From Phycomyces nitens (lineage: Eukaryota > Mucoromycota > Mucoromycetes > Mucorales > Phycomycetaceae): a stretch of 64,000 nucleotides of DNA. Position numbers and translations under genes: made by a program. The stretch lies in the NCBI GenBank assembly GCA_022702545.1, contig JAHRBC010000006.1:1488001-1552000 (forward strand), written 5' to 3'. The notes beneath the pieces were generated by a model that had not been told where the DNA came from, did no database searches, and saw only the letters and a list, made by a program, of their open reading frames with translations. Below are positions 34,981 to 47,248 of the stretch, one piece after another. Each line of letters starts with the position of its first letter. The stretch's first letter is position 1.

Positions 34981-35116
34981 CTTACGGGACACCTGTAAAG
35001 TACAGGATGTTACACAAAAGATTTTCATTGTTCCGACAAAAAAGCGTGAGCGTGACTACTTGGCTTATATCCGGCTCGCGTCAAGACACCTGGTCTTGTG
35101 TAACTCTGTCCCCTAA
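34981..35116. mobile_element. MITE, second copy (inverted relative to 20598)
   Basis: Begins cttacgggacacctgtaaag and ends tgtcccctaa. Its interior matches the reverse complement of the 20598-20745 element (gttccgac..aaagc.tgag..gactacttgg). One base change in the left terminal repeat. Confidence 0.75.
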
Positions 35117-35962
35117 AAAAATGGTCCCCTTTCTCTCCTCAATATAATCACTTGTCTCTTTTCATAGAAAAATATCATGCAAAATTGGGAAAACATTTGT
35201 CCGTAATATTTCACTTTCACTTTTATTTATTTTTTAAAAACATAAATAATCCAAAAAAATATATAGAAATATGAGAATAGGATAGTTCGATTTGTTGATT
35301 TTTTTTCTATAAAGTGAGAAACAAAATATTTCAAGTTGTTTTTTCAAACATCTTTAAAGGGATTATTACAAAAAGTTTGCACAATTGATTTGTGAAATAT
35401 TTATCAAAAAATAACAATTTCAAGATAATGTAAAAAATCACTTTCAAACAAAGTATTCTGGTATAATATATGTACAGAATATCTCTACAAGAATTAAATA
35501 GCATATTATTATGTAGGAAACAGTGTTATAGGCAAACAAAGTGTATCTTGGACAGTTAAAAAAGTGAAAAAATTGATATATTTTACCTGTTTTTACATTT
35601 AAAATAAAAGTAATTCTTCTGATTTCTTTATATAATTATTTAATATAGTTGATACACATTACTAGAAAATATCTTGCTTCTATCATTTGAAATAAAAGAG
35701 AAATCCTTTAAAAACTATACATCTTTACTTTTTCGCAGGTTGTACAATCAAATAAATAGGTGTAATTGGTTGTAAATTCAAATTCATTTGCTTATTAATG
35801 GGCAAATGTCACACTCAAAACTAATTACAACCAATGATATTCTCTTCCGATTGGGGTTTACATTTAACCTTACCATGACAGAAAGTAGTCATGTTTGCTT
35901 AATATGTAGAGAAAGAAAGATTTAGAGTATATTAGAGATAAGCATGTAGAAGAAAATAAAAG
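35117..35962. other. No gene seen
   Basis: AT-rich 3' flank of the OTU gene. No motif found. Confidence 0.5.
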
Positions 35963-37009
35963 TTAAAAAAGATCAATAATTTCTGATGGTACAGTATTTA
36001 AAGTTGTGGCAGTGGTAGAGGTAGTGGTAGTGGCAAATCGATTACTTTTATGCTTTGGGAATTGACCCCAACGATTCCAAGTTGTTGTAAAACAGTCAAC
36101 TATAGACCCTCTACGGACAGCATCAAAGTAGAGCGCATTAACCTCAGGCCAGGACCGATGTACATGAGGCTTAGCTTTGACTGTTGTCCAGTGGCACCCA
36201 TGCACATGGTGCAAGACCATCGGCAATGGCTTTCCTTTGAGAGGCTTCGGATCTTGGAGGGGAATGTATGTTACTGGTAGGATGCTCCGATCATCCGAGT
36301 ACACAGAAACAGGCTCTTTATAAATGTCAGCAATTACCTGAGCACAGCCTGGTGCAGAGAACCACATTGATGAATGGCATGAATGGATATTAGGACCAAG
36401 GGCAGGATCAATGTCAGAGCCAAAAGCAATGACCTTTGTCACTTCAGCAACATCCATCCCAAAGTTTCGCTCATATAGATTGGCATGTGTAGCCATCGTC
36501 GTCAACATCTTCTTTTTCACCAAAGGGAACTGGTCTTCACCTCCTTCTTTCAAGTGTGCGAACACACGAAAACCGCACAAACCATCAGACTTGGGGTTGA
36601 ATGCCAAGGAAACGGCAGAAGGCTCGATTTCCAGTGGTAGATCAAAGTCATGCTCACTGTTTTTTGCCTTTTTTTGACTAGGCAAGTCATAGACATAGTC
36701 ATTGAGAAGATGACTGGGTCTTTTGAACGTGGTAGAGAGTGTTTTAGTTAAACACCATTTATATGAAAAAGGGATTAGTTCTAGTATCATTTTTTATGGT
36801 TAAAGCATAATAGCTATTACCTTCTTCGAGAGGCTCTTGCATTTCTGCGAATCTTTCTCAATCTCTTTAAGAGCTACAAATAATATAATTTAAGAAATCA
36901 TGTTTTTCTTGGCTATAGAATATCAATAATATGTTACCTGTTTGAAGAGATGCATCGACCGACTCCTTCATCGACTTCTGAATCTCATCTCGGATCATCT
37001 CCTTGAGCA
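35963..37009 (-). CDS. OTU-type cysteine protease, transposon-associated, 5' end unresolved
   Basis: The 3' exon (35963 to about 36719) contains an OTU-like core: SDGLCGFRVFAHL (catalytic Cys with the preceding Asp), and later MVLHHVHGCHWTTVK carrying the catalytic His, so the visible active-site residues are intact. Two upstream exons with canonical splice sites, 36821-36873 and 36938-37009, join in frame as a Lys/Glu-rich, probably coiled-coil segment (LKEMIRDEIQKSMKESV, then ALKEIEKDSQK). The join to the OTU exon is one base out of phase with the acceptor I can see, so there is either another acceptor or a frameshift. More exon-like segments lie at about 37630-37665, 37885-37930 and 38010-38055. 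From memory, similar OTU proteins occur with MULE elements in Mucorales, which fits the MULE fragment 1.7 kb away. Confidence 0.6.
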
Positions 37010-37030
37010 CTGGAAAAAGTATACGATTTT

Positions 37031-37106
37031 ATGGTGGAGAAATATCTGTAGTATTAAAGTACCATCCTCAATTTATTATTATTTCAATCTATATTTCTCC
37101 ACCATA
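37031..37106. repeat. Short inverted repeat (15-bp arms)
   Basis: atggtggagaaatat (37031) and its exact reverse complement atatttctccaccat (37091) flank about 45 bp. It lies in the putative intron upstream of the 36938-37009 exon. Confidence 0.7.
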
Positions 37107-39756
37107 CAAATATGAATGATACTATGGGGAATGACGCCTGGTCTATCAGAGAAATAGGTCTTTAGTTCCGCTTTAAAACCCTTTGATACCCCCCTCCCCC
37201 CCAACTTTTCTGTTATTAAAGAGGTCTAGTTTATTTTATATTTTGTGCCAAGTAAGCCTATTATTTATTGTATTTTGTGCCATATAATGCTAATCGCAAT
37301 ATCGCGATTTACAATCTATTCATATCCTTTACTTTTAACCTCAGTAACCCACTTCTTTAGATTGATAGCCTCCGTAACATTGGTTCTTTAGACTGAAAAG
37401 CAAAGGGAAATAATGTCTTTTAGACTGAAAAGAACCGTATCATACGTTTACATACAAGCCTCATTTGTTTGTTGATTTTTAAAAAATAAATCGTTTTTTA
37501 TTTATTTTTTATTTATTTAATATATATATTTCTAGATGAATGCTCTAATCATATAATAATAATATATATGCTATTTCTAGAGTATTGTTTGATATTTTGC
37601 ATCTAGCAAGACCAACAAGTTCCTACCTGATAGATATTGGATACTGTCTTGGAGGGAGAATGGTGCTATTTAATAGTAATAGGAGCAAAGATTAATTAAA
37701 TAATCATAATAGATCAAATTATTTGCTGTTGTACTTAAAATATTAATATTTTGAGTAGATGTATTGCTTGATAGATTCATGAGAATATTTCAGTATATTA
37801 TCTGTCAGTTGAGATTATCTAAGAATTGTAAAGTTATTAGTATTCTGGATATTTATATATACTATATTATCAGCGGTTTGCCTACCTGTGTGATTGTCAA
37901 TTCAGGCATGCGGATGATATTCTTAATATATCTAATAGAAAATATAACTTAATTATATATATATAAGTAAAGGGTTATATATGATTTGTAATAATATAAT
38001 AGCTTACCATGATGTTTGGTTACAAGATTGAGTGACATTAGAAGCCGTGATGACTAGAGACATCAAGTCATTAGTAAAGAGAAGCTTTGAGCAAATATAA
38101 TTTTATCTTATTAAACCATGTAAAATGATCAAAGATGAGAAGCTTGTTGATTATCTGTAAAGATAATTGCAAAAGCATTAAGTAATCACATAAAAGAATA
38201 AGAATAAAATAATTACCAGTATGTGTATAAGAGCAAGAAGCAAAAGAGAAAGAACAAAAAGTAATTTGTGTTCTAAGGTGGTTTACCCCTAAAAAAAGTG
38301 CAGTCTATAAAACCAATAATCCCAAAAAAATAATGTAATCGTCATATTTATTTTACAGTTAGATGCTTTATTTAATCAAGAAAGACTCTAATCGGTTTTA
38401 AGTCAAGGTCTAAAATTATCTATATCTGATAATTCATTTTAATCACCCCCAAGAATATTAATCTTGAGACCGTCAAAAGACAGAGAGAATATTGTAGTTG
38501 AATAATCAGCAAAAATAAAGACATATTCTAATGTCCATCCAATAGAACTACCAAATATTCTTAACGCTGTCTAAAATGAGCAATCAAGAAAAGAGTTAAT
38601 CCAAGGCCTATACTCTCCTCATTGCAATTGATGTATTCAGAGTTTAAATCACATATTTTTTGCAGTGATTGCTGATTGAGAATATATGAAAATAGAGTGT
38701 TGTCCAGATTATGACCATCTTTAGTTCCCTAGCTATTTGTTTCAAAAATAATTTCTGAGAATCAATGACATTATAAATATCCCAATATTAACAATTTCTT
38801 TGGAGTTTTTCTATAGCAAAACTGTATACTAAGAATTGCCAACGTAAAATATATAAGATGTTTCAAAATAATTTATTTGTGATAGTACATAGTCAAGTAA
38901 AGTCAAGTCAAGTCAAGTCAAGTCAATTTAAAGATGTTGGAAAATAATAGGGATTGTTTTTTTTTGTTTTTTGTTTTTAGGTTTTGGGTATTGATATTGG
39001 GATTTGATATTGGGGTTTGATTTTGTTTTTGTTTTTGTTTTTTGATTGTTTTTTGCTTTTTGTTTTTTGTGTTTTGTTTTTGATTTGCTTTTGCTTTTGC
39101 TTTTGTTTTTTTTTGTTTTTTTTAGTTTTTTTTTGGGGGTTTGGGTTTTGGGTATTGATTTTGGGTATTGATTTTGGGTATTGATTTTGGGTATTGGGTT
39201 TTGGGTATTGATTTTGATTTTGATTTTGATTTTTTTTTTGGGTTTTTGTTTTTGTTTTTGATTGTTTTTTGATTGTTTTTGGTGTTTTCTTTTTTGCTTT
39301 TGATTTTTGTTTTTGATTTGCTTTTGTCCTTTGTCTTGGTCAATCTTCTTCTTCTGCTTCCATTCGATCCTCATCTTCCCGCATCGCAGCAGCTTGGTCT
39401 TCGGGCTTTGCCACCACTCGGTCTTCCTGCACTGTCAAGGATCGGTCTTCCACTCTGATCAATGATGGCCTTTCCGCACGATTCAATGCTAGTCTTCTTG
39501 CGCCATTCGATCTAGGTCTTCTCTCTTTATCCAATCCAGGTCTTCTGCTTCATCCAACACAAAGTCTTCTCGCCTTGTTCGATCTTCGTTTGCTTTCTTT
39601 GTCCAATTTCAATTTTTTTGGAGTTTGATACTTGTCTTTTTACTTTGTTCATGTTCATTGTCAAATTTTAACGGATTCCGTACATTCATTTTTTTTTGTT
39701 TTTTTTGTTTTTTTAAATGGTTGATAATTTGGAAACCAAGCCTCACAAGCGCCCTA

Positions 39757-40030
39757 GAGGAAAGAACATCTACTCATATGCTTGCAACTCACCTTAAGAC
39801 TATCTGGCCTACAGGCATAGTGTATGTCTTCCCTGATTCTTACCACATAGAAACATATGACCTTGTACATTTTCTTCTCAAGGGCCCGTTTTATAGGACT
39901 ATTCCAGAAGATGAAAATGTACTAAAGCCATATGCTTCTATATAGGGATCAACAAAAGAGATACCTGATGCCTGTAGACGAGATAGCCAAAAGGGGAGTT
40001 GCAAGCACATGAGTTGGTGTTCTTTCCTGG
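39757..40030. repeat. Imperfect palindrome in element copy 3
   Basis: Arms at about 39757-39865 and 39925-40030, equivalent to 689-962 in copy 1. Confidence 0.75.
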
Positions 40031-41220
40031 AGGACTCCTGTGGACCATCGTCTTTCATTATGTCATCTTTAACATTTTGGACATCTAGAGAAAGATAATA
40101 CATATATATTAGTACATGTTCTTCATCATAAATTACAAGAGATCAATAGGTACTTACAGTTCAAATTGTATAAAGGATGCTACCACCACTTTAACCATCG
40201 AAGGCGTCTTTCGAGAGATCTTCCTTCTTGCGGAGAGCGCCTTTTTTTAGCACTTCTCCTTTTTTTTTTTTTTTGATTGTTTGTAATTTCATTGCAATTC
40301 TTCTTTGAATTAAACTCATAATTGGATTCATAGGAAACGGCATTAATCTTGTCTTCAAACGCAGAAAGCAAACTTGGAATCGAATTCGGAAATCCAACCT
40401 GGCATCAAACTCGGCATCGAACTTGGCGTTGAACTCGGAAATCCAACTTGACATCAAACTTTGCCTTTGGACTTTGCACCAAACCACGCATCGGACCACA
40501 CCAAACATTGCTTCGGACTTCACCTTGAGCCATACACTGGACTTTGCAACGGACATAGCACTGGACCTTGCATTCAACTTTGCACTGGACTTGGACTTGA
40601 ACTTGGCATTGGAATATGGATTGAATTTGACATTGGACTTTTGCAGGTATACATTTGAGATTTGGTTTTTGGAAGATTGGGATTTGGTTTTTGGAAGATT
40701 GGGATTTGGTTTTTGGAAGATTGGGATTTGGTTTTTGGAAGATTGGGATTTGGTTTTTGGAAGATTGGGATTTGGTTTTTGGGAGATTGGGATTTGATTT
40801 TTGTAAGGCAGAGATTTGGTTCTTTTGACTTGACTTGTTTTGTTTTGTTTTGTTTTTCTTTGTTTTTCTTTGTTTTTTTTTTGGTTTTTTTTGGTTTTTT
40901 TTTGTTTGGTTTGATTTGTTTTGACTTGACTTGACTTGACTTGACTTGTTTTGTTTTGTTTTTTTTTGGTTTTTTTTTGTTTGGTTTGACTTGACTTGAC
41001 TTGACTTGACTTGTTTTGTTTTTCTTTGTTTTTTGTTTTTTTTTTGTTTTTTGTTTTTTTTTTTTTGTTTGGTTTGGTTTGATTTGGCTTGACTTTAATT
41101 AGTCTGAGGTGACTTGAAAGATATCTTGACTGGGGATCATAATCCTTGGCTGGATTTGTCATACTAAGAGAATATTGATAATGAGTATCCATGCTTGATT
41201 AGAGTTTGCCTTTTTATATT

Positions 41221-41708
41221 ACCTTGACTAGGAGTCTGTGTCTATGGTTTGGATTCCACCCTTTGGAATCGGCTTGGCAGTGGGTTAATACCCTTCCATG
41301 ATCTCGGTCTTCTGTAATAATATTGATGGTAAGTATTCAAGTTTTGCTAGAGTGAGCGGTTTAAAGCTACCTTGACCGTGGGTCTCTGCCTACGGTTTGG
41401 ATTTCACCTTTTGGAACCAGTTTGACAGTGGGTTTATACCCTTCCTTGATTTCAGTCACCTGTAATCATTTTGAGAGTGAGTATTCATGATTAGTTAGAG
41501 CCAGCGTTCTGACTTTACCTTGACTGTGGGACTCTGCCCATGGCTTGGATTCCGCCCTTTGGAATCGGCTTGGCAGTGGGTCTATACCCTTCCATGATCT
41601 CAGTCTTCTGTAATAATATTGATGGTAAGTATTCCAGCTTTTTTAGAGTGAGCGGTCTAAAGCTACCTTGACTGTGGGTCTCTGCCCATGGCTTGGCCCA
41701 ACCCATCA
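41221..41708 (-). repeat. 148-bp tandem array, 4 units (element copy 3)
   Basis: Anchors at 41221, 41369, 41517 and 41665, each exactly 148 bp apart. This is the shortest array in the window. Confidence 0.85.
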
Positions 41709-42036
41709 GACATTTATTGGTGGTGCGCAATCATTCCGAATTTGACCAAATTCCTTGGAATTCCCTTGATGGCATGTTGATACCCTTGGTTGGATTCAAC
41801 GCTTCGGAACTTTCTTGATAGTGGGTCTTTACCCTGGGTTGGGCCAATATTCCTGAACTTTTCTTGACGGTGGGGGTCACCCAAGATTGGGCCTTACCCG
41901 AGGTTGTTGAACCTCTTTTGCACTCCTGTTCATACTGGGGGTGTTTCGTGAACAGGAGTCTTTTTACCCCCCCTCGGCAGCATTTTGAGAGGGGGTAACG
42001 GCATTTGCGGCATAGATAGAACCAAAAGGTTCTCCG

Positions 42037-42215
42037 GCAGAAGCAACAGGACTACCAGTGGAAGGAGCAGGTCCACTGGTAGAAGCAACAGGGCCACTGG
42101 TGGGGGCAACAAGTCCACCAGTGGAGCAACAGGTCCGCCGGTGGGGGCAACAGATCCACCGGCGATAGCAACAGGGCCACTGGTGGGGGCAACAGATCCA
42201 CCAGTGGAGCAACAC
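42037..42215. repeat. GC-rich minisatellite (element copy 3)
   Basis: Same repeat as at 3373-3552, unchanged by eye. Confidence 0.75.
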
Positions 42216-42733
42216 AAACACAAAGCAACAGGAACTTACATTACAAAAAGGTGCGCCCCGTCCACCAGCAGAAAGTAATAAGGAAACCAGTAGTCCCCAG
42301 GCGGCAACCAGTGGTTAAAACGGAAGCACAAACAGAAATGGGTCCTCACCCCACGAGGGTTGGACCAACGACGGCAGAGAGACCAGCCTGGTATTAACCA
42401 CGACCCAACACAGGCATACAAGCACTGCATTTGTGGGGAGCTTCGCCACAGGCGTGGAGTACCTCTGCCACAAGCAGAGGACAATACTCCTGCTCACTGG
42501 CCCTCTATAGGATGTCCTCTTGTGGATCCGCCTACCACAGGACAATCCTACCAGATAAAATGGCTTAGTTTGATTTGTTTCATGAAAAAAAACAGCACGC
42601 GTACAAAAGAAAAGGTACTTATCTTTACAATGAGTGAGACGCCGCTTCACATACTCAGAGAATGAGGATGATCCTGAAAGGCCGTATTTCTGTTTGTGAT
42701 TCTTCCGCTTTCCACCAGAAGCGCGCCTAGTTT

Positions 42734-42883
42734 CTACCAGTAACCCGCATACTCCCCGCTAGTGGCACAGGATGGGGCGCGTCTGGACAGGACTCGTGTA
42801 GGTGGGCAACGGACATCGTCTTGAGCCAAAGGATTCGTGCAAGTGGGCACACGGTCAGAGTTTTGAAACCGACGGTTCGCCAT
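42734..42883 (-). CDS. Micro-ORF of the dispersed element, copy 3
   Basis: Same 49-codon frame and, by eye, the same protein as copy 1. TATA box at 42951-42957, about 70 nt upstream of the start codon. Confidence 0.3.
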   Translation of the reverse strand: MANRRFQNSDRVPTCTNPLAQDDVRCPPTRVLSRRAPSCATSGEYAGYW

Positions 42884-43428
42884 AGTTGAGGCAAAAATGG
42901 AAGGAGAAAGAGAGAAAGAGAGTAGAGAGAAAAACTAGAAAAACCCCCATTTTTATAGTTTTTCTCCCATTTTTTTTAGGGAGGTGGAATTGGGTGACGT
43001 TTCCGTGAGAACTTTTCTAAGGAATGTTTCAATTATTGCAAGTATTTTTATTTTTATAAAGTCATGTGCTTTGAGCATATAATAATAAATGAATGGCCAA
43101 GAATCCAAAAAGTTTTACTGTTCTCATATAGTGAAGACCTACTCTCTTTAATTTTTTTTTGAAATATAAATCAAGCCGACATTCACATATCTCCTAATAT
43201 ATATTTTATCAATATTTTATCAATCATAGCGTAGAACTTTTATATTGTTATAAGTATGAAATAGTATTAAAAAAGAAATAAAAAAGAAGAAAAATCTACC
43301 CAAATAATGCACCTCATGGGGTTTTAGATATAGTACGAGACCTTGCTAGCCATTAAACTGAAAAAGGACTTTTTAACCAAAATTGAAAACATAATAAGCG
43401 CTCTTTGCAAAGTTGGTTGTAGTTACTG

Positions 43429-44562
43429 AAAGACGAGTATAGAAAGATTAGAGTTGATAAGAATAGAAACCAAGTAGAAACCCAGGATTACACAAGACAG
43501 TGACAGTTATGGTAGGCTGTTCTGCTGGCACAATCCAAGAACTATCTTTCATAAAAAAATCTCTGAAAAGCAGCAATAGGAGATCATATAAAATATATTA
43601 GATAATGTACAATAATTTTTGTGAGCATTTGTGCATCACAATGAATCAATGAGATATGATACTAGTTATAGAGAGAAGTTTAGTCTTCTTCCTCGAGGAG
43701 TAAAACAAAAGCTGTTTTTAACTGTGATGTAGAAAATTTACCAGAGCGCTTCCTGTTATACTCGGACAACCAGAGTCTGGATAGTAAAATGTTCGATATT
43801 CTGGATCCACGAATATGAGAACATTCCATCTCTACCTAGTTTAGAGCTTCTAAGTATTTTCACGCAGTGTGTTGTCTTTAAGGTAAAAACGTCCAGGACG
43901 AGAAAGATGGTGAAGAGGTAAATCTTGATGAAAAAGAATAAGATAGAGAAAGATAAAGAAAGAGAAAGAAAGAGAAACAGAGTAACTGCCTAATACTGGA
44001 TCCAACAATTCATAGCTTAGCAAGCAAATACAATTGTTCTTCAGGAAAGGGTATTTCGACAAAGGAGTCAAATTCAAAGTAATTGTGGGTTAAGAGTTGT
44101 TCTTTATTTTATGAGCCACTTTTAAGTACTTATGTGTTTGTTATTTAGAAAAATTGTGGGAAGAAGTGAAAAAGAAGAGTGTGTCGAGACAAATGAGAAA
44201 AGAAAGTAGGGTGAGAACAAAACAAAAGAACGGTGAGATGAGAAGGGAATAAATCGGTATGTCTTAGATGGAGAGAAGACGGAGAGACCCAAAACACAGC
44301 GTGACAGAAGGAAAACAGGGAACCGAATATTTTCTGTGAGGGTTTACTGCAGCAAAAAAGCGTTTATCTACGGGATCAAAAGTATTGAGTTGCTTTTCAA
44401 CCCAAGATAAATTGAATTCATCGAATTTAGACAGATTTTTTTATAACTATAGCTTTAGAATAACCAATTCGTTCAAAACTAGAGGGAATCTTATCTCAAA
44501 AAAGCTAATAATATGAAAGATGGTTGGCCATAGAAATTGACTGATATATGAGCGGATACTGT
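43429..44562. repeat. Flank shared with copy 1
   Basis: Matches 4765-5920 including the LTR-like insert, ending at the same base (after gagcggatactgt). Confidence 0.75.
43857..44306 (-). mobile_element. LTR-like repeat, family A (copy d)
   Basis: Counterpart of 5195-5665 at the same position relative to the element, so it was copied with it and not inserted independently. It lacks a short aagagttaaataattgag part present in copy a. Confidence 0.55.
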
Positions 44563-45092
44563 ATTTTATGCTATGGTGGATACTGACTGTATAAATGGTT
44601 TTTTAGTTTCTTTATCCCGGCCTATGTACTACAAGAGGACACCATCTGGAGGATGCCAGTGAGATTGAAGAATGGTTCTTGCTAACGGCAGACCATTGAG
44701 TACGCTAGTCGTACTTCTCTCGCCCAAAGACTTACAGTGCCTTTGTGCCTGTATAGGGCCTTGGATCAACCAAGTCTGGCCATCCGTCTGCCGTTGATTG
44801 TCCAACCCATTGTCGTGGACACATCGCTCGAGTGGCACATGGCTTCTGTTGGCGGTTCCCTTTTCCCTTTGCTGGTAGCCTTGCTGGTTCTGCTGGTGGA
44901 AGTGGTGGATTGTATTACCCCGTGTACCGTCAGTCCCGTTTACATCAAGAAAAAAATCCGGCTGTCAAATCCTATCATTCGTGGCAACCAAAACAAAGAA
45001 TATAATCTGTTCATACCTCAGCCGGTGTATGAACAGGGATCAACAAGATATCCTCGAAATGCAAGCCAATCTCAACCCATGATAAATATTCT

Positions 45093-45310
45093 CAGTCAAG
45101 GTAACGTAAAAACGCTGACTCTAACCAATCATAAATACTCACTGTCAAAATTATTATAGATGACTGAAAGCAAGGAAGGGCATAGACCCACTGCCAAGTC
45201 GATTCCAAAGAGTGGAGTCCAAACCGTGGGCAGAGCCCCACAGTCAAGGTAAATTCAAAACGCTGACTCAAAAAAGTATGAATACTCACCATCAATATGA
45301 TTATAGGTGA
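45093..45310 (+). repeat. 148-bp units in diverged copy 4
   Basis: cagtcaagg anchors at 45093 and 45241 are again exactly 148 bp apart. Donor gtaa, branch-like ctaacc and acceptor attatag are preserved in the same places as in copies 1-3. Confidence 0.75.
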
Positions 45311-45899
45311 CTGATCCGAATAATTGTATGCCTGCCAAGTTCAACACCAAGTACAATGCAAAGTTTAATACAAAGTCCAGTGATATGTTTGCTGTAAAGT
45401 CCAATGTATGGCTCAAGGTAAGGTATATAGCAATGTTTAGTGTATTCCAAAGCACAGTTCAGTGTCTAGTCTGGAAGCAAAGTTCAATGTCGAGTTGGAT
45501 TTCCGAGTTCAAGGCCAAGTCCAAAGTCGAGTTCAGTACCAAGTTGGATTTCCAAGTTTGATTCCAAGTTTTTTTCCCGAGTTTGATGACAAGATCAATG
45601 CCGTTCCCTACGAATCTAATTATGAGTTTAATTCAAAGAAGAATTGAAATGAAATTTCAAACTATCAAGAAAAAAGGAGGAGTGCTAAAAAAAGGCGCCC
45701 TCCGCAAGAAGGAAGATCTCTCGAAAGACGCCTTCGGTGGTTAAAGTGGTGGTAGCATCCTTTATACAATTTGAACTGTAAGTACCTATTGATCTCTTGT
45801 GATTTATGATGAAGAACATGTACTAATATATGTATTATCTTTCTCTAAGTGTCCAAAATGTTAAAGATGATATATTGAAAGACGATGGTCCACAGGAGT

Positions 45900-46178
45900 C
45901 CTCCAGGAAAGAACACCAACTCATGTGCTTGCAACTCCCCTTAGGGCTATCTGTCCTACAGGCATAGTGTATGTCTTTTTTTGTATCCTATGTAGCATCG
46001 TATGCCTTTAGTACATTTTCATCTTCTGGAATAGTCCTATAAAACGGGCTCTTGAGAAGGAAATATACAAAGTCATATGTTGCTACATGGTAAGAATCAG
46101 GGAAGACGTACACTATGCCTGTAGGACAGATAGTCCTAAGGTGAGTTGCAAGCATATGAGTAGATGTTCTTTCCTCTA
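45900..46178. repeat. Palindrome in diverged copy 4
   Basis: The arms here (from 45900 and back from 46178) are more alike than in copies 1-3: aggaaagaacaccaactcat pairs with the reverse complement of the right arm through ctacaggcatagtgta.gtctt. Confidence 0.75.
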
Positions 46179-46525
46179 GGGCGCTCGTGAGGCTTGGTTT
46201 CCAAATTATCGACCATTTAAAAAAATTGAATGTACGGAATCCGTTAAAATTTGACAATGAACTTGAACAAAGTAAAAAGACAAGTACCGAATGAACAAAG
46301 AAATTGAAATTGGGCAAAGAAAGCAAGCAAGGATCAAGCAAGGAAAAAAAGACTTTGGACTGAATGACGCAGAAGACTTGGATTGGACAAAGAAAGAATA
46401 CTTACATTGAACTATGCTAAAGGACTGACATTGAGCATGGCTGAAGACCGACCCTTGACAGTACTGGAAGACTGAGCAGCGACATAGCCCGAAGACAAAG
46501 CTGCTGCGATGTTGTACTTTGGCGA

Positions 46526-47246
46526 GAACTTGGTAGAATTATAATTTTGAGGTCTGGGGGGGGCGGGAATATATGGTCTCCACCTTCTCGTGATTATTCC
46601 TGTGAGTAGAAGCTTGTTGCTTTGAAACCAAGAGAGACCCCCCGTAAGATATATTGTTATATAGTACACTATGGTTACATAGCCAGCAATTGTAAAGGTT
46701 ATAATAAATTACCTACCGTTTATTCTGATTTTAGTCCATTTTATCTCATTAGATTGCAGTTGAAAATCAATGATAGTTCATAAATTCGCATTTAATTCTC
46801 TCTCTTTTTTTGAAAAGATAGTTTTAGTACCCTAGAAAGGTCTTGTAAGTTTCAAGAGTTACTTTGGTTATTGAAATGAGTATTTAGTTTGAAGATGTCA
46901 AACTTTCTTGAGATTAATGATAGTCTGTAGTGTGTGTGAGCGGAATGGATACATAGCTACCGCTTGTATTCTGTCTTGAATTTGTGTGGTGATATGAAGA
47001 AATAAAACTTTTCATCAAAGACGTAATAAAGTACAAGTCTTTATTCACAAGGTCAACTCTTTTTCTGTTTCTCAATAACTTTTCTGTTGTTTTATTAATA
47101 CATGGTGTGATTTGAATGAATAAAGTGCTGTAAAAAAGAAAATGTGCTGTGGACTATATTTTTAAATTTTAAACCAATTATTATCTGTGGTGGTGTGAGT
47201 CTGCACGTAAATCATTTACTCGGGGTAATTTGGGGTTGGGAGCTTG
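46526..47246. other. No gene seen
   Basis: AT-rich spacer with a G-run near 46556. No gene supported. Confidence 0.5.
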
Positions 47247-47248
47247 TA

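Larger units (their letters stand above)
38822..43428 (-). repeat. Large dispersed element, copy 3
   Basis: Same order of parts as copies 1 and 2. It has its own microsatellite arrangement at the left (extra gggtattgattttgggtattg units near 39140-39210), five extra agattgggatttggtttttgga units relative to the short form, and only four 148-bp units. Homology to copy 1 continues past the right edge to 44562, beyond where copy 2 stops. Confidence 0.85.
44563..46525 (+). repeat. Diverged inverted copy 4 of the large element
   Basis: Read on the plus strand, this matches the minus strand of copies 1-3: an acaagaggacaccatc..ccagtgag block, a remnant of the GC-rich part, one complete 148-bp unit, the aagttcaa/aagtccaa-rich stretch, the palindrome and the final C/T-rich part. 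Many substitutions and indels, and almost no T/G simple tracts. It starts exactly where copy 3's shared flank ends, so the two lie head to head. It is clearly older than copies 1-3. Confidence 0.75.

Noticed and set aside
37031..37106. Reading the 15-bp inverted repeat as transposon termini
   Set aside because: Only about 45 bp lie between the arms and no target duplication is visible, so it is listed only as a hairpin.
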